Shown here one piece after another: positions 6,946-14,680 of a stretch of 64,000 nt of DNA. Made by a program: the position numbers and the translations under genes. The notes below the pieces were generated by a model. The model had not been told where the DNA came from. It searched no databases and saw only the letters and a list, made by a program, of their open reading frames with translations. Every line of letters starts with the position of its first letter. The stretch's first letter is position 1. Source of the DNA: an uncultured Alistipes sp. (GTDB taxonomy: Bacteria; Bacteroidota; Bacteroidia; Bacteroidales; Rikenellaceae); contig CAAGLB010000078.1 of NCBI GenBank assembly GCA_900770635.1, forward strand, positions 62,001 to 126,000. Direction: 5' to 3'.

Positions 6946-8751
6946 TCAAACGCTACCATTTTCAACAATATTTCGGGCAACGACCTCCGAAAGGTCGACA
7001 ACAGGGAGTTGTGACGCTCGGGCGATTGCCTTATTGCAGAGTGGGCACGACGTGACAATCTCATCACACCCCGTAGCCTCGAGCTCGTGAGCAAGGCCCT
7101 GGGCGATGCGCAGCTGCTGGTGGTCATCAATAGTTGTATTGGCTAGCGACGAGCCGCAGCACAGGGCATCACGGCGACTATGCTTAGGCTCGACAAGGTG
7201 TCCCACGTTGGCAATAACACGACGTGGCTCGTCGTAGACTCCGCAGCCACGACCAAGTTCGCAGGGATCGTGATAAGTAAACAGGTGCTCCTCGGCACTC
7301 AGGCGAAGCCTACCCGCAGATACAAGGCGCTCGATATACTCGCTATGGTGCAGCACCTCAACACCTTCGAGATGATAATACTCCTTAAAAACTCGCAGAC
7401 ATATTGGGCATGATGTCACGAGCGTAGTGATGTTGTGGCGACGAATAAGGTCGGTATTATACGCCACCATCGTGCGTGCAGCATCTGTTTCGCCTGTGAG
7501 CATAAGTGGGCGGCCACAGCACACGCCACCATCTCTATCAGCATACCACACCTGCTCGCCAACAGCCGTAAATATCTTATCCATAGAGCGTTGCACAGCG
7601 GGCGTAAGCGATGTCATGCATCCTGCAAAGTAGCCCACACACCCCGAGCCCGACGAGCGGTCCAAGCCTCGAAGATAGCGATAGCGTCCCTCGTGCGGGA
7701 TATTTCGGCGCATGGCACGTGAGTTTAGGCGCAACGTATTTAGATTGATGCCCACAGGACATATCTGCTCGCAGCGACCACACATAAGACAGTTGTTTGC
7801 CACCTTGAGGCTCAGCATGTTATAACGTCTATCACGCAAGAAATATACCGACTGGACATCACGTATGCCGAGTTCTGATTGCAGCTGGCAAGGATCGATA
7901 CATATACCGCAACGTGAGCATGCTTCAACCTCAAAGTTGTCATACGACGAGCGCTCGATAGATGGGCGCAGCTGCCAATGGCGCAGAAAGATAAGAGGTA
8001 TCTCCGTGAATATGTGCATATAGCGAGAGAAGGGCATGGCAACAAAAAATAGGGCAAGAAGCGAAGAGTAGGCCCACCAAGCTGGATCGTAGGCGACATA
8101 AAGAGCATCTGCTGACAACACCTCGCCGAGCCAATGGCCAATAGTTCCCGTCAGGAAGCCACCACCGCCATACAGTGCCGCCGTGAGGCTTTCGGCAACA
8201 AGACGTGCGGGAAATATAAGCCACAAGGCCGACAGCGCCACCCTATCAAACAACACATGCTTTGTGGTTCGTCGCATGCCCAATGCCTTAGACCTCAGTC
8301 GCTTAAACCATGCAAGAGCAACACCCGACAAGACAACAAAAAGAAGTGCATCCATCAGGTGTTCGAACAAAAGTATATGATGGTCAAGGCCATTCAACGG
8401 CATGAAATATTTAAAGAACACATGACCTTGAAGAGGTACCCACACCACACCGAGATATGCGACAAGCTCAACGCACCCCACCACAATAAGCAAAAACCAA
8501 CCGCAGGCCAACGAGGCGTGCATATATCCGAGCAACGGGTTGACACGAAATATCCGCACATGGAGCAACGACTCACGCACAACCTCCCACACAGCATCGA
8601 GCGTTGAGCGGCTGAAAAAATTGCGATAAATAAGCACCCTATCGACACGTTGTAGGCGCATAATCCAGAGCGTCCACTTAAACGCAACAACAAAAAAGAG
8701 GAAGGCACAACCCACAATAAAGGGTATGGTAAACGGAGCAAAAAATGTCAT
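6946..8751 (-). CDS. Membrane Fe-S oxidoreductase: NarI/DsrM-like membrane domain fused to HdrD/DsrK-like domain
   Basis: 601 aa. The first ~260 residues hold several membrane helices (for example FIVGCAFLFFVVAF and YMHASLACGWFLLIVVGCVE) resembling the quinone-reactive cytochrome b domain of NarI/DsrM/HdrE. Then come two [4Fe-4S] motifs, CSRCGICIDPC and CLMCGRCEQICP, and two full CCG (cysteine-rich) domains: GCVGYFAGC...CCGRP...CPIC, and YHDPCELGRGC...CCGSS...CPLC. This is the order seen when DsrM and DsrK (or HdrE and HdrD) are joined in one chain. It ends an operon of Hdr-like genes and probably links their electrons to membrane quinone. Electron direction and soluble partner are not known. 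Confidence 0.85.
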   Translation of the reverse strand: MTFFAPFTIPFIVGCAFLFFVVAFKWTLWIMRLQRVDRVLIYRNFFSRSTLDAVWEVVRESLLHVRIFRVNPLLGYMHASLACGWFLLIVVGCVELVAYLGVVWVPLQGHVFFKYFMPLNGLDHHILLFEHLMDALLFVVLSGVALAWFKRLRSKALGMRRTTKHVLFDRVALSALWLIFPARLVAESLTAALYGGGGFLTGTIGHWLGEVLSADALYVAYDPAWWAYSSLLALFFVAMPFSRYMHIFTEIPLIFLRHWQLRPSIERSSYDNFEVEACSRCGICIDPCQLQSELGIRDVQSVYFLRDRRYNMLSLKVANNCLMCGRCEQICPVGINLNTLRLNSRAMRRNIPHEGRYRYLRGLDRSSGSGCVGYFAGCMTSLTPAVQRSMDKIFTAVGEQVWYADRDGGVCCGRPLMLTGETDAARTMVAYNTDLIRRHNITTLVTSCPICLRVFKEYYHLEGVEVLHHSEYIERLVSAGRLRLSAEEHLFTYHDPCELGRGCGVYDEPRRVIANVGHLVEPKHSRRDALCCGSSLANTTIDDHQQLRIAQGLAHELEATGCDEIVTSCPLCNKAIARASQLPVVDLSEVVARNIVENGSV

Positions 8752-8762
8752 GATAGTGGTTA

Positions 8763-9098
8763 TTAGAAGTCGCCCAACTTACGTTTTATGAGCATGGCAA
8801 GACCTCGGGTGTTGATGCCTCGAGGGCATACCAATCGGCACTTGCCGCAGAGCATACATTTGTTAAGCTCTTCGTATGCGCCACGATACTCGCCACGACG
8901 CACCAAAGTATGCAATCTTCGGAAGTTGAAGTCGACAAAAACACCCGCTGTACATGATGCTGTGCACGAGCCACAACCAATGCATGCTTGAAGCTCGGGC
9001 ATCTCTGCAACGATAGACACGCTCTTGCGTAAGTCATTATTATCAAGGTCGATAGCACGTGGTCGGCTAATGACATATCCAAAGTTACTATTGCGCAT
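8763..9098 (-). CDS. Small HdrC-like ferredoxin subunit
   Basis: 111 aa from the ATG at 9096-9098. Longer in-frame extensions lie inside the HdrA-like gene and are not real. It has two [4Fe-4S] sites: CIGCGSCTASC (near residue 37) and CMLCGKCRLVCPRG (near residue 82), the pattern of HdrC electron-wire subunits. The start overlaps the end of the HdrA-like gene by 11 bases, and the next gene starts 11 bases after its stop. It most likely passes electrons from the flavoprotein to the membrane Fe-S protein. Confidence 0.85.
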   Translation of the reverse strand: MRNSNFGYVISRPRAIDLDNNDLRKSVSIVAEMPELQACIGCGSCTASCTAGVFVDFNFRRLHTLVRRGEYRGAYEELNKCMLCGKCRLVCPRGINTRGLAMLIKRKLGDF

Positions 9099-10113
9099 TG
9101 TTAAACTTTTTACGTAGATATTCGTCAACTGCCGATGCAGTGAGCGACGCCTCGGCAAGGGTGTCGGCAAGGCTCTTAGGCGCAGTGGCTGCACCAGCAA
9201 AAAATACCCCTTCATGCTCGCTACGCACCGAGCCAAGAAAGGCATCCTTAGCCTTGAAATAGCCGTTAGCCGACAGCCTAAGATTAGATCGCTCGGCCAA
9301 CGCCTCATTCTCGTAGTTGGCGCACATGCCCACCAACAGAACAAGCATATCGACACTCATGCGCAGCGGACGTCCCGTGAGCGTATCCTCGGCCTTAATC
9401 TGTATGCGCTCGTCGATGGTCTCGGCAGCCTCCGAGATGCGGCCACGCACAAAGTGGATGTTGTAGCACTCCTGGGCCACACGATATAGCTCCTCGTAGC
9501 CTGGGCCAAACATACGTATATCCATATAGAAGTTGAATATGTCGGCCGAGGGAAACATCTGTTTAAGCTCGATAGCCTGCTTCACGCCTGTTATGCAACA
9601 CACCTTCGAGCAGTGACACTGCCCCACCTTCTCGTCACGTGAGCCCACACAGTGGAGTATGGCTATGCGTCGTGGCTCGGAGCCATCCGAAAGTAAGACG
9701 CTACCGCTGTTCATCATGCGTTCGAGATCTACCGAAGTGACAACATTGTTATATAGACCGTAGCCATACTCCTGTTTGCGGTGAGCATCAAACAGCGTAA
9801 AGCCTGTGGCAACAACCACAGCATCGGCCATGACATGCTCGCCCGAGCGAAGTGTGACACCATCGGGGGCTACGGCAACAACCTCCTGGCCATAGAAGCA
9901 ACGTATGCGCTCGGCCTTAACACGCTCAGCCAACGGACGCAACACCTCGTCGGCAGGTGTGAACGTAGGAAAGAGCTTATGCCAGCCACGCACCTTGCCA
10001 CCCAACACAACATCACGCTCGATAATCTGGGGCTCTATGCCTCGGCTTTTCAGTTCGAGGGCCGTCTGCATACCCGCAGGACCACCACCCACAACAACTA
10101 CACGTCTTACCAT
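9088..10113 (-). CDS. HdrA-like FAD-dependent oxidoreductase (short form)
   Basis: 341 aa. An N-terminal FAD-binding Rossmann motif (VVVVGGGPAGMQTALELKSRG) is followed by the HdrA signature around CVGSRDEKVGQCHCSKVCCIT, whose cysteines in the archaeal protein hold an Fe-S cluster, and a C-terminal GVFFAGAATAPKSLADTLAE block that completes the FAD site. Archaeal HdrA is about twice as long and carries extra ferredoxin domains. This short form is closer in size to QmoA or sHdrA. It overlaps the HdrB-like gene by 7 bases and the small HdrC by 11. It probably forms the flavin core of the complex. Substrate unknown. Confidence 0.85.
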   Translation of the reverse strand: MVRRVVVVGGGPAGMQTALELKSRGIEPQIIERDVVLGGKVRGWHKLFPTFTPADEVLRPLAERVKAERIRCFYGQEVVAVAPDGVTLRSGEHVMADAVVVATGFTLFDAHRKQEYGYGLYNNVVTSVDLERMMNSGSVLLSDGSEPRRIAILHCVGSRDEKVGQCHCSKVCCITGVKQAIELKQMFPSADIFNFYMDIRMFGPGYEELYRVAQECYNIHFVRGRISEAAETIDERIQIKAEDTLTGRPLRMSVDMLVLLVGMCANYENEALAERSNLRLSANGYFKAKDAFLGSVRSEHEGVFFAGAATAPKSLADTLAEASLTASAVDEYLRKKFNNAQ

Positions 10114-11204
10114 CTATCCAAATTCTCCTTCATTTCGTACAACGATCGCTGCTCAACGCAGTTTACGGCCACCCTATCGGGGCAACCTATATACTTACCA
10201 TCTTTACCCAGATACTTGGCGGCTGGATCATACTCTACACCCAACTTATCGAGCAGCGGCTCGACATCGACCTGATGAAACTGCATGCCCAAATCCCAAG
10301 GATCGTAGCCCAAGACAAGGCCCGCCATCTCCTCGTAGGTAAGCACAGGAATACCCTTGCCATCAGCGCCATACGTAGTGCCATCCATCTCGGCAATGGC
10401 ATATTGCCACTTATCCAAAAACATGGCGCACCCAGGGCAGTTGGCAACAATAAAATCGGGCTTATAGGGTGCCATGCTCTCGAGCTTCTTGTGTGAGTTT
10501 GCCACCGACGAACCACGATTGGCCTGCACCAGATAGTTGCGAAAACCAAAACCACAGCAGTGACGACGCTCGGGGTAGTCCACAACACTACCTCCCCACG
10601 ACTCAATCATGCCAGCCAGAACATAGGGGAACTCCGAGCCACCAATGCCCGACTTAGGAAATATCTTGGCATAGTGGCAGCCTATATGCTCGACAACACG
10701 CAGCGGCTCGCCCGTATGCACATTCTGCAACATGCGCCGAGCCTTGCGAGCGATGGCCTCACGATGATAGAACATAATATCGGAGGTGTGGGCTATCGAC
10801 CGAGGTTTTACCAACTCACGACCTGTCGCCTCCCTCAAATAACGGCGTGTGCGCTCCTCGGTTTCGGGAAACTCCTCCCACGTTGCAAGTATCTCGTTGT
10901 AGATGCCAAATGATGTTATGCACGACGACACAAAATTTTCGTAGCCCGCCTCGGCCATAAGTGCAAATTGGCGTGCCACGACAGTCATTATCGTGGCCAG
11001 CGGAACAACGTCGCTATGATATCCGATGCCTGTGCACGAGGTGTGCAACGGATCGTCATATATATCCCTGCGAAGGTCGTTACGAAGAATATCTATAAAA
11101 GCACGCTCGCTGCCAGGAAAAAAGTTCTGGCGTATGCAGCTGCGTGCATAGTAGTATCTATCATCAGCAATATCCTTCTGATACTCCTGCCATGATGCTC
11201 TCAT
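10107..11204 (-). CDS. HdrB-like subunit with degenerate first cluster site
   Basis: 365 aa, two CCG (cysteine-rich) domains. The second is complete: HIGCHYAK, HCCGFGFRN and ANCPGCAMFLD give five cysteines, enough for a noncubane [4Fe-4S] cluster as in HdrB. The first is altered: SCIRQNFFPGSE is normal, but the expected CC pair reads TSCTGIG and the expected CxxC reads SSCITS, so only three of five ligands remain. A C-terminal tail with GCPDRVAVNC adds two more cysteines. In methanogen HdrB the two noncubane clusters jointly reduce a disulfide. Here the chemistry is likely different. It lies 4 bases after the HdrC-like gene and overlaps the HdrA-like gene. Confidence 0.85.
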   Translation of the reverse strand: MRASWQEYQKDIADDRYYYARSCIRQNFFPGSERAFIDILRNDLRRDIYDDPLHTSCTGIGYHSDVVPLATIMTVVARQFALMAEAGYENFVSSCITSFGIYNEILATWEEFPETEERTRRYLREATGRELVKPRSIAHTSDIMFYHREAIARKARRMLQNVHTGEPLRVVEHIGCHYAKIFPKSGIGGSEFPYVLAGMIESWGGSVVDYPERRHCCGFGFRNYLVQANRGSSVANSHKKLESMAPYKPDFIVANCPGCAMFLDKWQYAIAEMDGTTYGADGKGIPVLTYEEMAGLVLGYDPWDLGMQFHQVDVEPLLDKLGVEYDPAAKYLGKDGKYIGCPDRVAVNCVEQRSLYEMKENLDRW

Positions 11205-11208
11205 AGGC

Positions 11209-11904
11209 CTAATAGTGTGATTCTGAATTAAATGTATAGGTATGCATCATATACTCCTCTGTTGCGCCATCGTAGCCCATCTCACGGGCTTTGCGCTCGG
11301 AATAACGCTCAATAGTGTCGTAAAACTCCGCACCTCCCGACACTTCGAATATTCGGCGAATCTCAGCAATAGACTTCTCGTCGACACGGCGCAAAGCCCC
11401 AGCACCCTCCTTGCCATAACAATCTGAGAATCGGGAAAATATGTCGGCATCGTGCTCATATATCCACTCCCACACAGCACCCTGCTCGGGATGAAGCTCA
11501 GGACGTATGTTTAGGGGTGTTAGGCAGTAGCCCGTAGCGAGAATGTTGTCGCCAATCATGCGTTTCAACGCCAGCTGCTGACGCCCCTTCTCGCTCTCGA
11601 CAAAGAGGCCCAACCTTTGCGACAGTGTGCGTAGTGCCTGGATGACATATCCCGGAGTGTTGCCACGAGGACAACGTGGGCGGCACGACATACACTCGCC
11701 ACAATACCAAATGGTGTCGCTGCGGAGCAACCGCTCGATCTCCTCGTCGTTGCGTGTCTGCACGATGGCCACAACCTGGCGAGGATCGTAATTGTAGAAC
11801 TCGGCAGCGGGGCACACAGCCGTACATACGCCACAATTCATACAAGCTTTAAGGCCCTCGTGAAGGCGTACATCCTCGGCCAACATATCGAAATATTTAC
11901 CCAT
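11209..11904 (-). CDS. HdrC-like [4Fe-4S] protein, first gene of the Hdr-like operon
   Basis: 231 aa. Two ferredoxin-type cluster sites: CMNCGVCTAVCP at residues 21-32 and CGECMSCRPRCPRG at about 68-81, separated by an HdrC-like helical linker (RQVVAIVQTRNDEEIERLL). The C-terminal 120 residues are helical without further cysteine motifs. It leads a minus-strand operon (HdrC, HdrB, HdrA, small HdrC, membrane protein) in which genes overlap or lie within 11 bases of each other. A TATCTTTG -7 box is 24 bases upstream. Confidence 0.88.
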   Translation of the reverse strand: MGKYFDMLAEDVRLHEGLKACMNCGVCTAVCPAAEFYNYDPRQVVAIVQTRNDEEIERLLRSDTIWYCGECMSCRPRCPRGNTPGYVIQALRTLSQRLGLFVESEKGRQQLALKRMIGDNILATGYCLTPLNIRPELHPEQGAVWEWIYEHDADIFSRFSDCYGKEGAGALRRVDEKSIAEIRRIFEVSGGAEFYDTIERYSERKAREMGYDGATEEYMMHTYTFNSESHY

Positions 11905-11927
11905 GTTTGCAACATTTTTCTCTGCGA

Positions 11928-12096
11928 CAAAGATATGTTTTTGACACTAAACCAAGGTTAGTATAAATGCGTATAATAGACAAAATTAGGTAAAAATACC
12001 TACACGTAAAAAGTTCAAATTTTAGCCACAAAACACAGAGCGTACTATTTTAATAATGAAAAGTCGTAAATAATCCAAAAAAAATACATATATTTG
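11928..12096. promoter_or_regulatory. Divergent promoters for the Hdr-like operon and the lipoprotein operon
   Basis: Minus strand TATCTTTG at 11928-11935 serves the Hdr-like operon (start 11904). Plus strand TATATTTG at 12089-12096 serves the lipoprotein run (start 12137). The stretch between is AT-rich, with no gene. Confidence 0.65.
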
Positions 12097-12136
12097 TAAC
12101 ACATAAATAACTATTGTAAACAAGCAAACAACAATA

Positions 12137-13024
12137 ATGAAACACTTTTTCACAAACCTACTTACGACACTTGCGCTGCTCATGGTGTTCATCATCATCG
12201 GCTGCGAAAAGGAGAAGCCCACATACGAAGGTCCTAACTTCGTGACATTCTCAAAGACAAGCCACATGTTTGGCGTGCTGAGCGACGACGAGTGGTTCGA
12301 AGTTCCTGTGACAGCATCACACCCATCGGACAAGGATCGCAACGTTGGTGTCGAGGTGATTGTTTCGGAGAGTAGCGCTATCGAGGATATGCACTACACG
12401 ATGGAGTCACACACGCTGACCATCAAGGCTGGCGAGCTCACCACCGCCGTGCGCATAAAGGGCATTAGCGAGGCTATCACCCCCAACTACCCCGTCGAGA
12501 TTAAGCTAAGCCTTGTGCTCGACGAGGAGGATATGCTCGATAGTTCCAACACCGTGACAACGGTTGTTTTGCAGCGTTGCTGCCCCTTCGACATCAACAA
12601 CTTTGCGGGCTATGCCGTACTCACGTCGACATGGTCGATGCAGTATATGAACGTAGACTCACGCCTCGTACACACACATAGCGACACTGAGGAGGGCGTA
12701 ATCGTCATCGAGGATATGTTTTATGAAAACTACGACATACGTGTAAAGCTACACACCGACGATCGTCTTAATCCTATTGCCACCCTTGCAGGGGCACAGG
12801 TAGTGGGCTCTACGGGCGAGGCCTTCGGAACAATATATGGCAATGGCAAGCTGATGATGGATGCACCCTCAGACAGCGTGTCATACTACAGCACATGCGA
12901 GCAGTTCTTGCTCCTCTACTCGGTTATGTATGTCGAGGAGGTGGGCACCGTAGGCGATTATGTCAACATCCTCGAGTGGATCTCCGACGAGGAGGCCGAG
13001 CGCATAATGCGTGAAGGATTCTAA
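12137..13024 (+). CDS. Surface lipoprotein with Calx-beta-like N-terminal domain
   Basis: 295 aa. The signal peptide ends in the lipobox IIIGCEKEK. The charged residues after Cys fit the Bacteroidota surface-export signal. Residues about 30-145 (YEGPNFVTFSKTSHMFGVLS, then VPVTASHPSDKDRNVGVEV and LTIKAGELTTAVRIKG) follow the pattern of Calx-beta/DUF4843-type modules that open many SusD-neighbour lipoproteins. The rest (DINNFAGYAVLTSTW...) resembles a beta-sandwich lipid- or glycan-facing domain with no clear family. It is the first gene of an eight-gene plus-strand run of exported proteins. Function unknown. Confidence 0.75.
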   Translation: MKHFFTNLLTTLALLMVFIIIGCEKEKPTYEGPNFVTFSKTSHMFGVLSDDEWFEVPVTASHPSDKDRNVGVEVIVSESSAIEDMHYTMESHTLTIKAGELTTAVRIKGISEAITPNYPVEIKLSLVLDEEDMLDSSNTVTTVVLQRCCPFDINNFAGYAVLTSTWSMQYMNVDSRLVHTHSDTEEGVIVIEDMFYENYDIRVKLHTDDRLNPIATLAGAQVVGSTGEAFGTIYGNGKLMMDAPSDSVSYYSTCEQFLLLYSVMYVEEVGTVGDYVNILEWISDEEAERIMREGF

Positions 13025-13053
13025 ACTAACACCGAAAATAAAATAGTAGATAT

Positions 13054-14643
13054 ATGAAAAGAGCAACATTTAAGAGTATTATTGCACTTGCGCTATTAGC
13101 AATTTTTGGCGCATCGTGCAACAAGGAGGTGATAACCCCTATTCCGAATGTAATAGAGAAGGAGGTACGTGCTGGCGAGACTACGACAATCTCATTCTCT
13201 GTTACGGGCGACTGGTCATTGTCGTCAGACAAGGTATGGTGTAAGTTTGTGACCTCGGCTGGCATGCTTCAGGAGATGGCTGGTAGCTCGGGCAACCACA
13301 CCATAACCCTCAAGATTAGTGACGAGAACAACAACAACCAGTGGAGCACAGCCAACATCGTAATGAAGAAAGATGGACAGAAGGGCATCATCGCCATCTT
13401 AAAGCGCCATCCTAAGGAGCTGTATCTTAAGCTATACGACATTACAGATACCCCTATCAAGAGTTTCGAGCTCGGCTATCAGGACTGGATAACAACCCGC
13501 ATCGAGGGCAACTTCCGCTATGCAGCAGTAGACTTCCCCAAGTGGATAGAGATAGCATCGAAGAATGAGGCGGGCAAGATAGAGGTTGTAAACGCTATTA
13601 CGGGTGTTCCTGGCGAGCAGACCGAGGTTTTGTTGCGCATAGTGAATGATGGTGAGCGTGAGAAAAATAAGTTCACCGAGAATGCTGGTCACAAAATTGT
13701 TCTTGCGGATGAGAAGCTCGAAAACACCTTTGAGTTCCCCATCATCTACGACGGCATGGGCAAAGACCAACTTACGTTCGTAGGTCCTACCGAATACTAT
13801 TTTGGTTGGGAGGTGTCACTCGACGGCAAGACCTTCCGCCAGACCGATCCAGTGAGTGGCGCTACAGTAGAATTCCCCGACGGCTTGGAATATACCATCA
13901 CAGCGCAAGACGACGATTACGAGATCCTCTTCCTACATAATCTTATCGAGCGAGGCATTCCCGAATACACCTTCTATCAAGAGACCGACACGAAATCGTG
14001 GATGAGCTTCGACAAGTCAACACAGACACTAACCATCAAAAAGCACTCGGGAGCACCACGCTACGGCATGGTGATGGCATTGCCACGAACAATAAACGGC
14101 ATGATACGAGGCGATTATTTGAAATATATCATCACCTTGGACTACTCGTCGGGAATAGGCCTTCAGACCATCAGCGAGGACTACACAAAATACATTCTTG
14201 CCGAGTTTGTGCAGCACGACCTTGAGTCACAAGGCGAGTACAAGGGAATGTATGCCTACCACTCGATCACCACTCTCGAGATTCCATGCTTGCCACATAG
14301 CAACAAATCTCTTAGCGAGAAGTACGGCGTGGAGGATATTTACACCTGCGACTTCGTAAACTCTACGGAGGACAAGATCCCTGGCATCATCGTCGATCCA
14401 CGCATCGAGAACTGGACAACCGACACCTTCGAGCAAGGCATAGCAAGTGTCGAGGTATGGCATGGCAACAATCAGCTCACGATTGGCAAAAATGAGTACT
14501 ACATAGGCGAGAACACCAACGAGAAGCTCGCAGTGCATCTTTGGGGCCCTAAGGATGGCTGGAACAAGGAGAATGTGGTTATCGTCTTTAAGGTCGACAA
14601 CGTAGCTAAGAAGCTATTGGTGGTGACACCTCCTGCATGTTAA
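13054..14643 (+). CDS. Lipoprotein, BACON-like N-terminal domain
   Basis: 529 aa. The lipobox is FGASCNKEV. The first module (residues about 30-115) has VRAGETTTISFSVTGDWSLS and WCKFVTSAG with a C-terminal KDGQKGIIAILKR, the rhythm of BACON-type Ig-like domains. The central and C-terminal parts (YTFYQETDTKSWMSFDKSTQ and later HNNQLT-like strands) appear beta-rich and resemble Bacteroides DUF5003-type surface proteins. It starts 29 bases after the preceding lipoprotein and is probably co-transcribed. No enzymatic motif. Likely a binding or scaffold protein at the cell surface. Confidence 0.72.
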   Translation: MKRATFKSIIALALLAIFGASCNKEVITPIPNVIEKEVRAGETTTISFSVTGDWSLSSDKVWCKFVTSAGMLQEMAGSSGNHTITLKISDENNNNQWSTANIVMKKDGQKGIIAILKRHPKELYLKLYDITDTPIKSFELGYQDWITTRIEGNFRYAAVDFPKWIEIASKNEAGKIEVVNAITGVPGEQTEVLLRIVNDGEREKNKFTENAGHKIVLADEKLENTFEFPIIYDGMGKDQLTFVGPTEYYFGWEVSLDGKTFRQTDPVSGATVEFPDGLEYTITAQDDDYEILFLHNLIERGIPEYTFYQETDTKSWMSFDKSTQTLTIKKHSGAPRYGMVMALPRTINGMIRGDYLKYIITLDYSSGIGLQTISEDYTKYILAEFVQHDLESQGEYKGMYAYHSITTLEIPCLPHSNKSLSEKYGVEDIYTCDFVNSTEDKIPGIIVDPRIENWTTDTFEQGIASVEVWHGNNQLTIGKNEYYIGENTNEKLAVHLWGPKDGWNKENVVIVFKVDNVAKKLLVVTPPAC

Positions 14644-14680
14644 TGGGCCTACGACACCTTCACAAAACTGAGAGAAAAAG

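Noticed and set aside
8134..8607. 157-codon plus-strand frame opposite the membrane Fe-S gene
   Set aside because: Antisense shadow of a strongly conserved gene, with biased Gln/His/Lys composition and no motif.
9099..9356. Longer start for the small HdrC-like gene
   Set aside because: The added 86 residues lie inside the HdrA-like gene and show no Fe-S or other motif. The ATG at 9098 starts directly before the conserved part.
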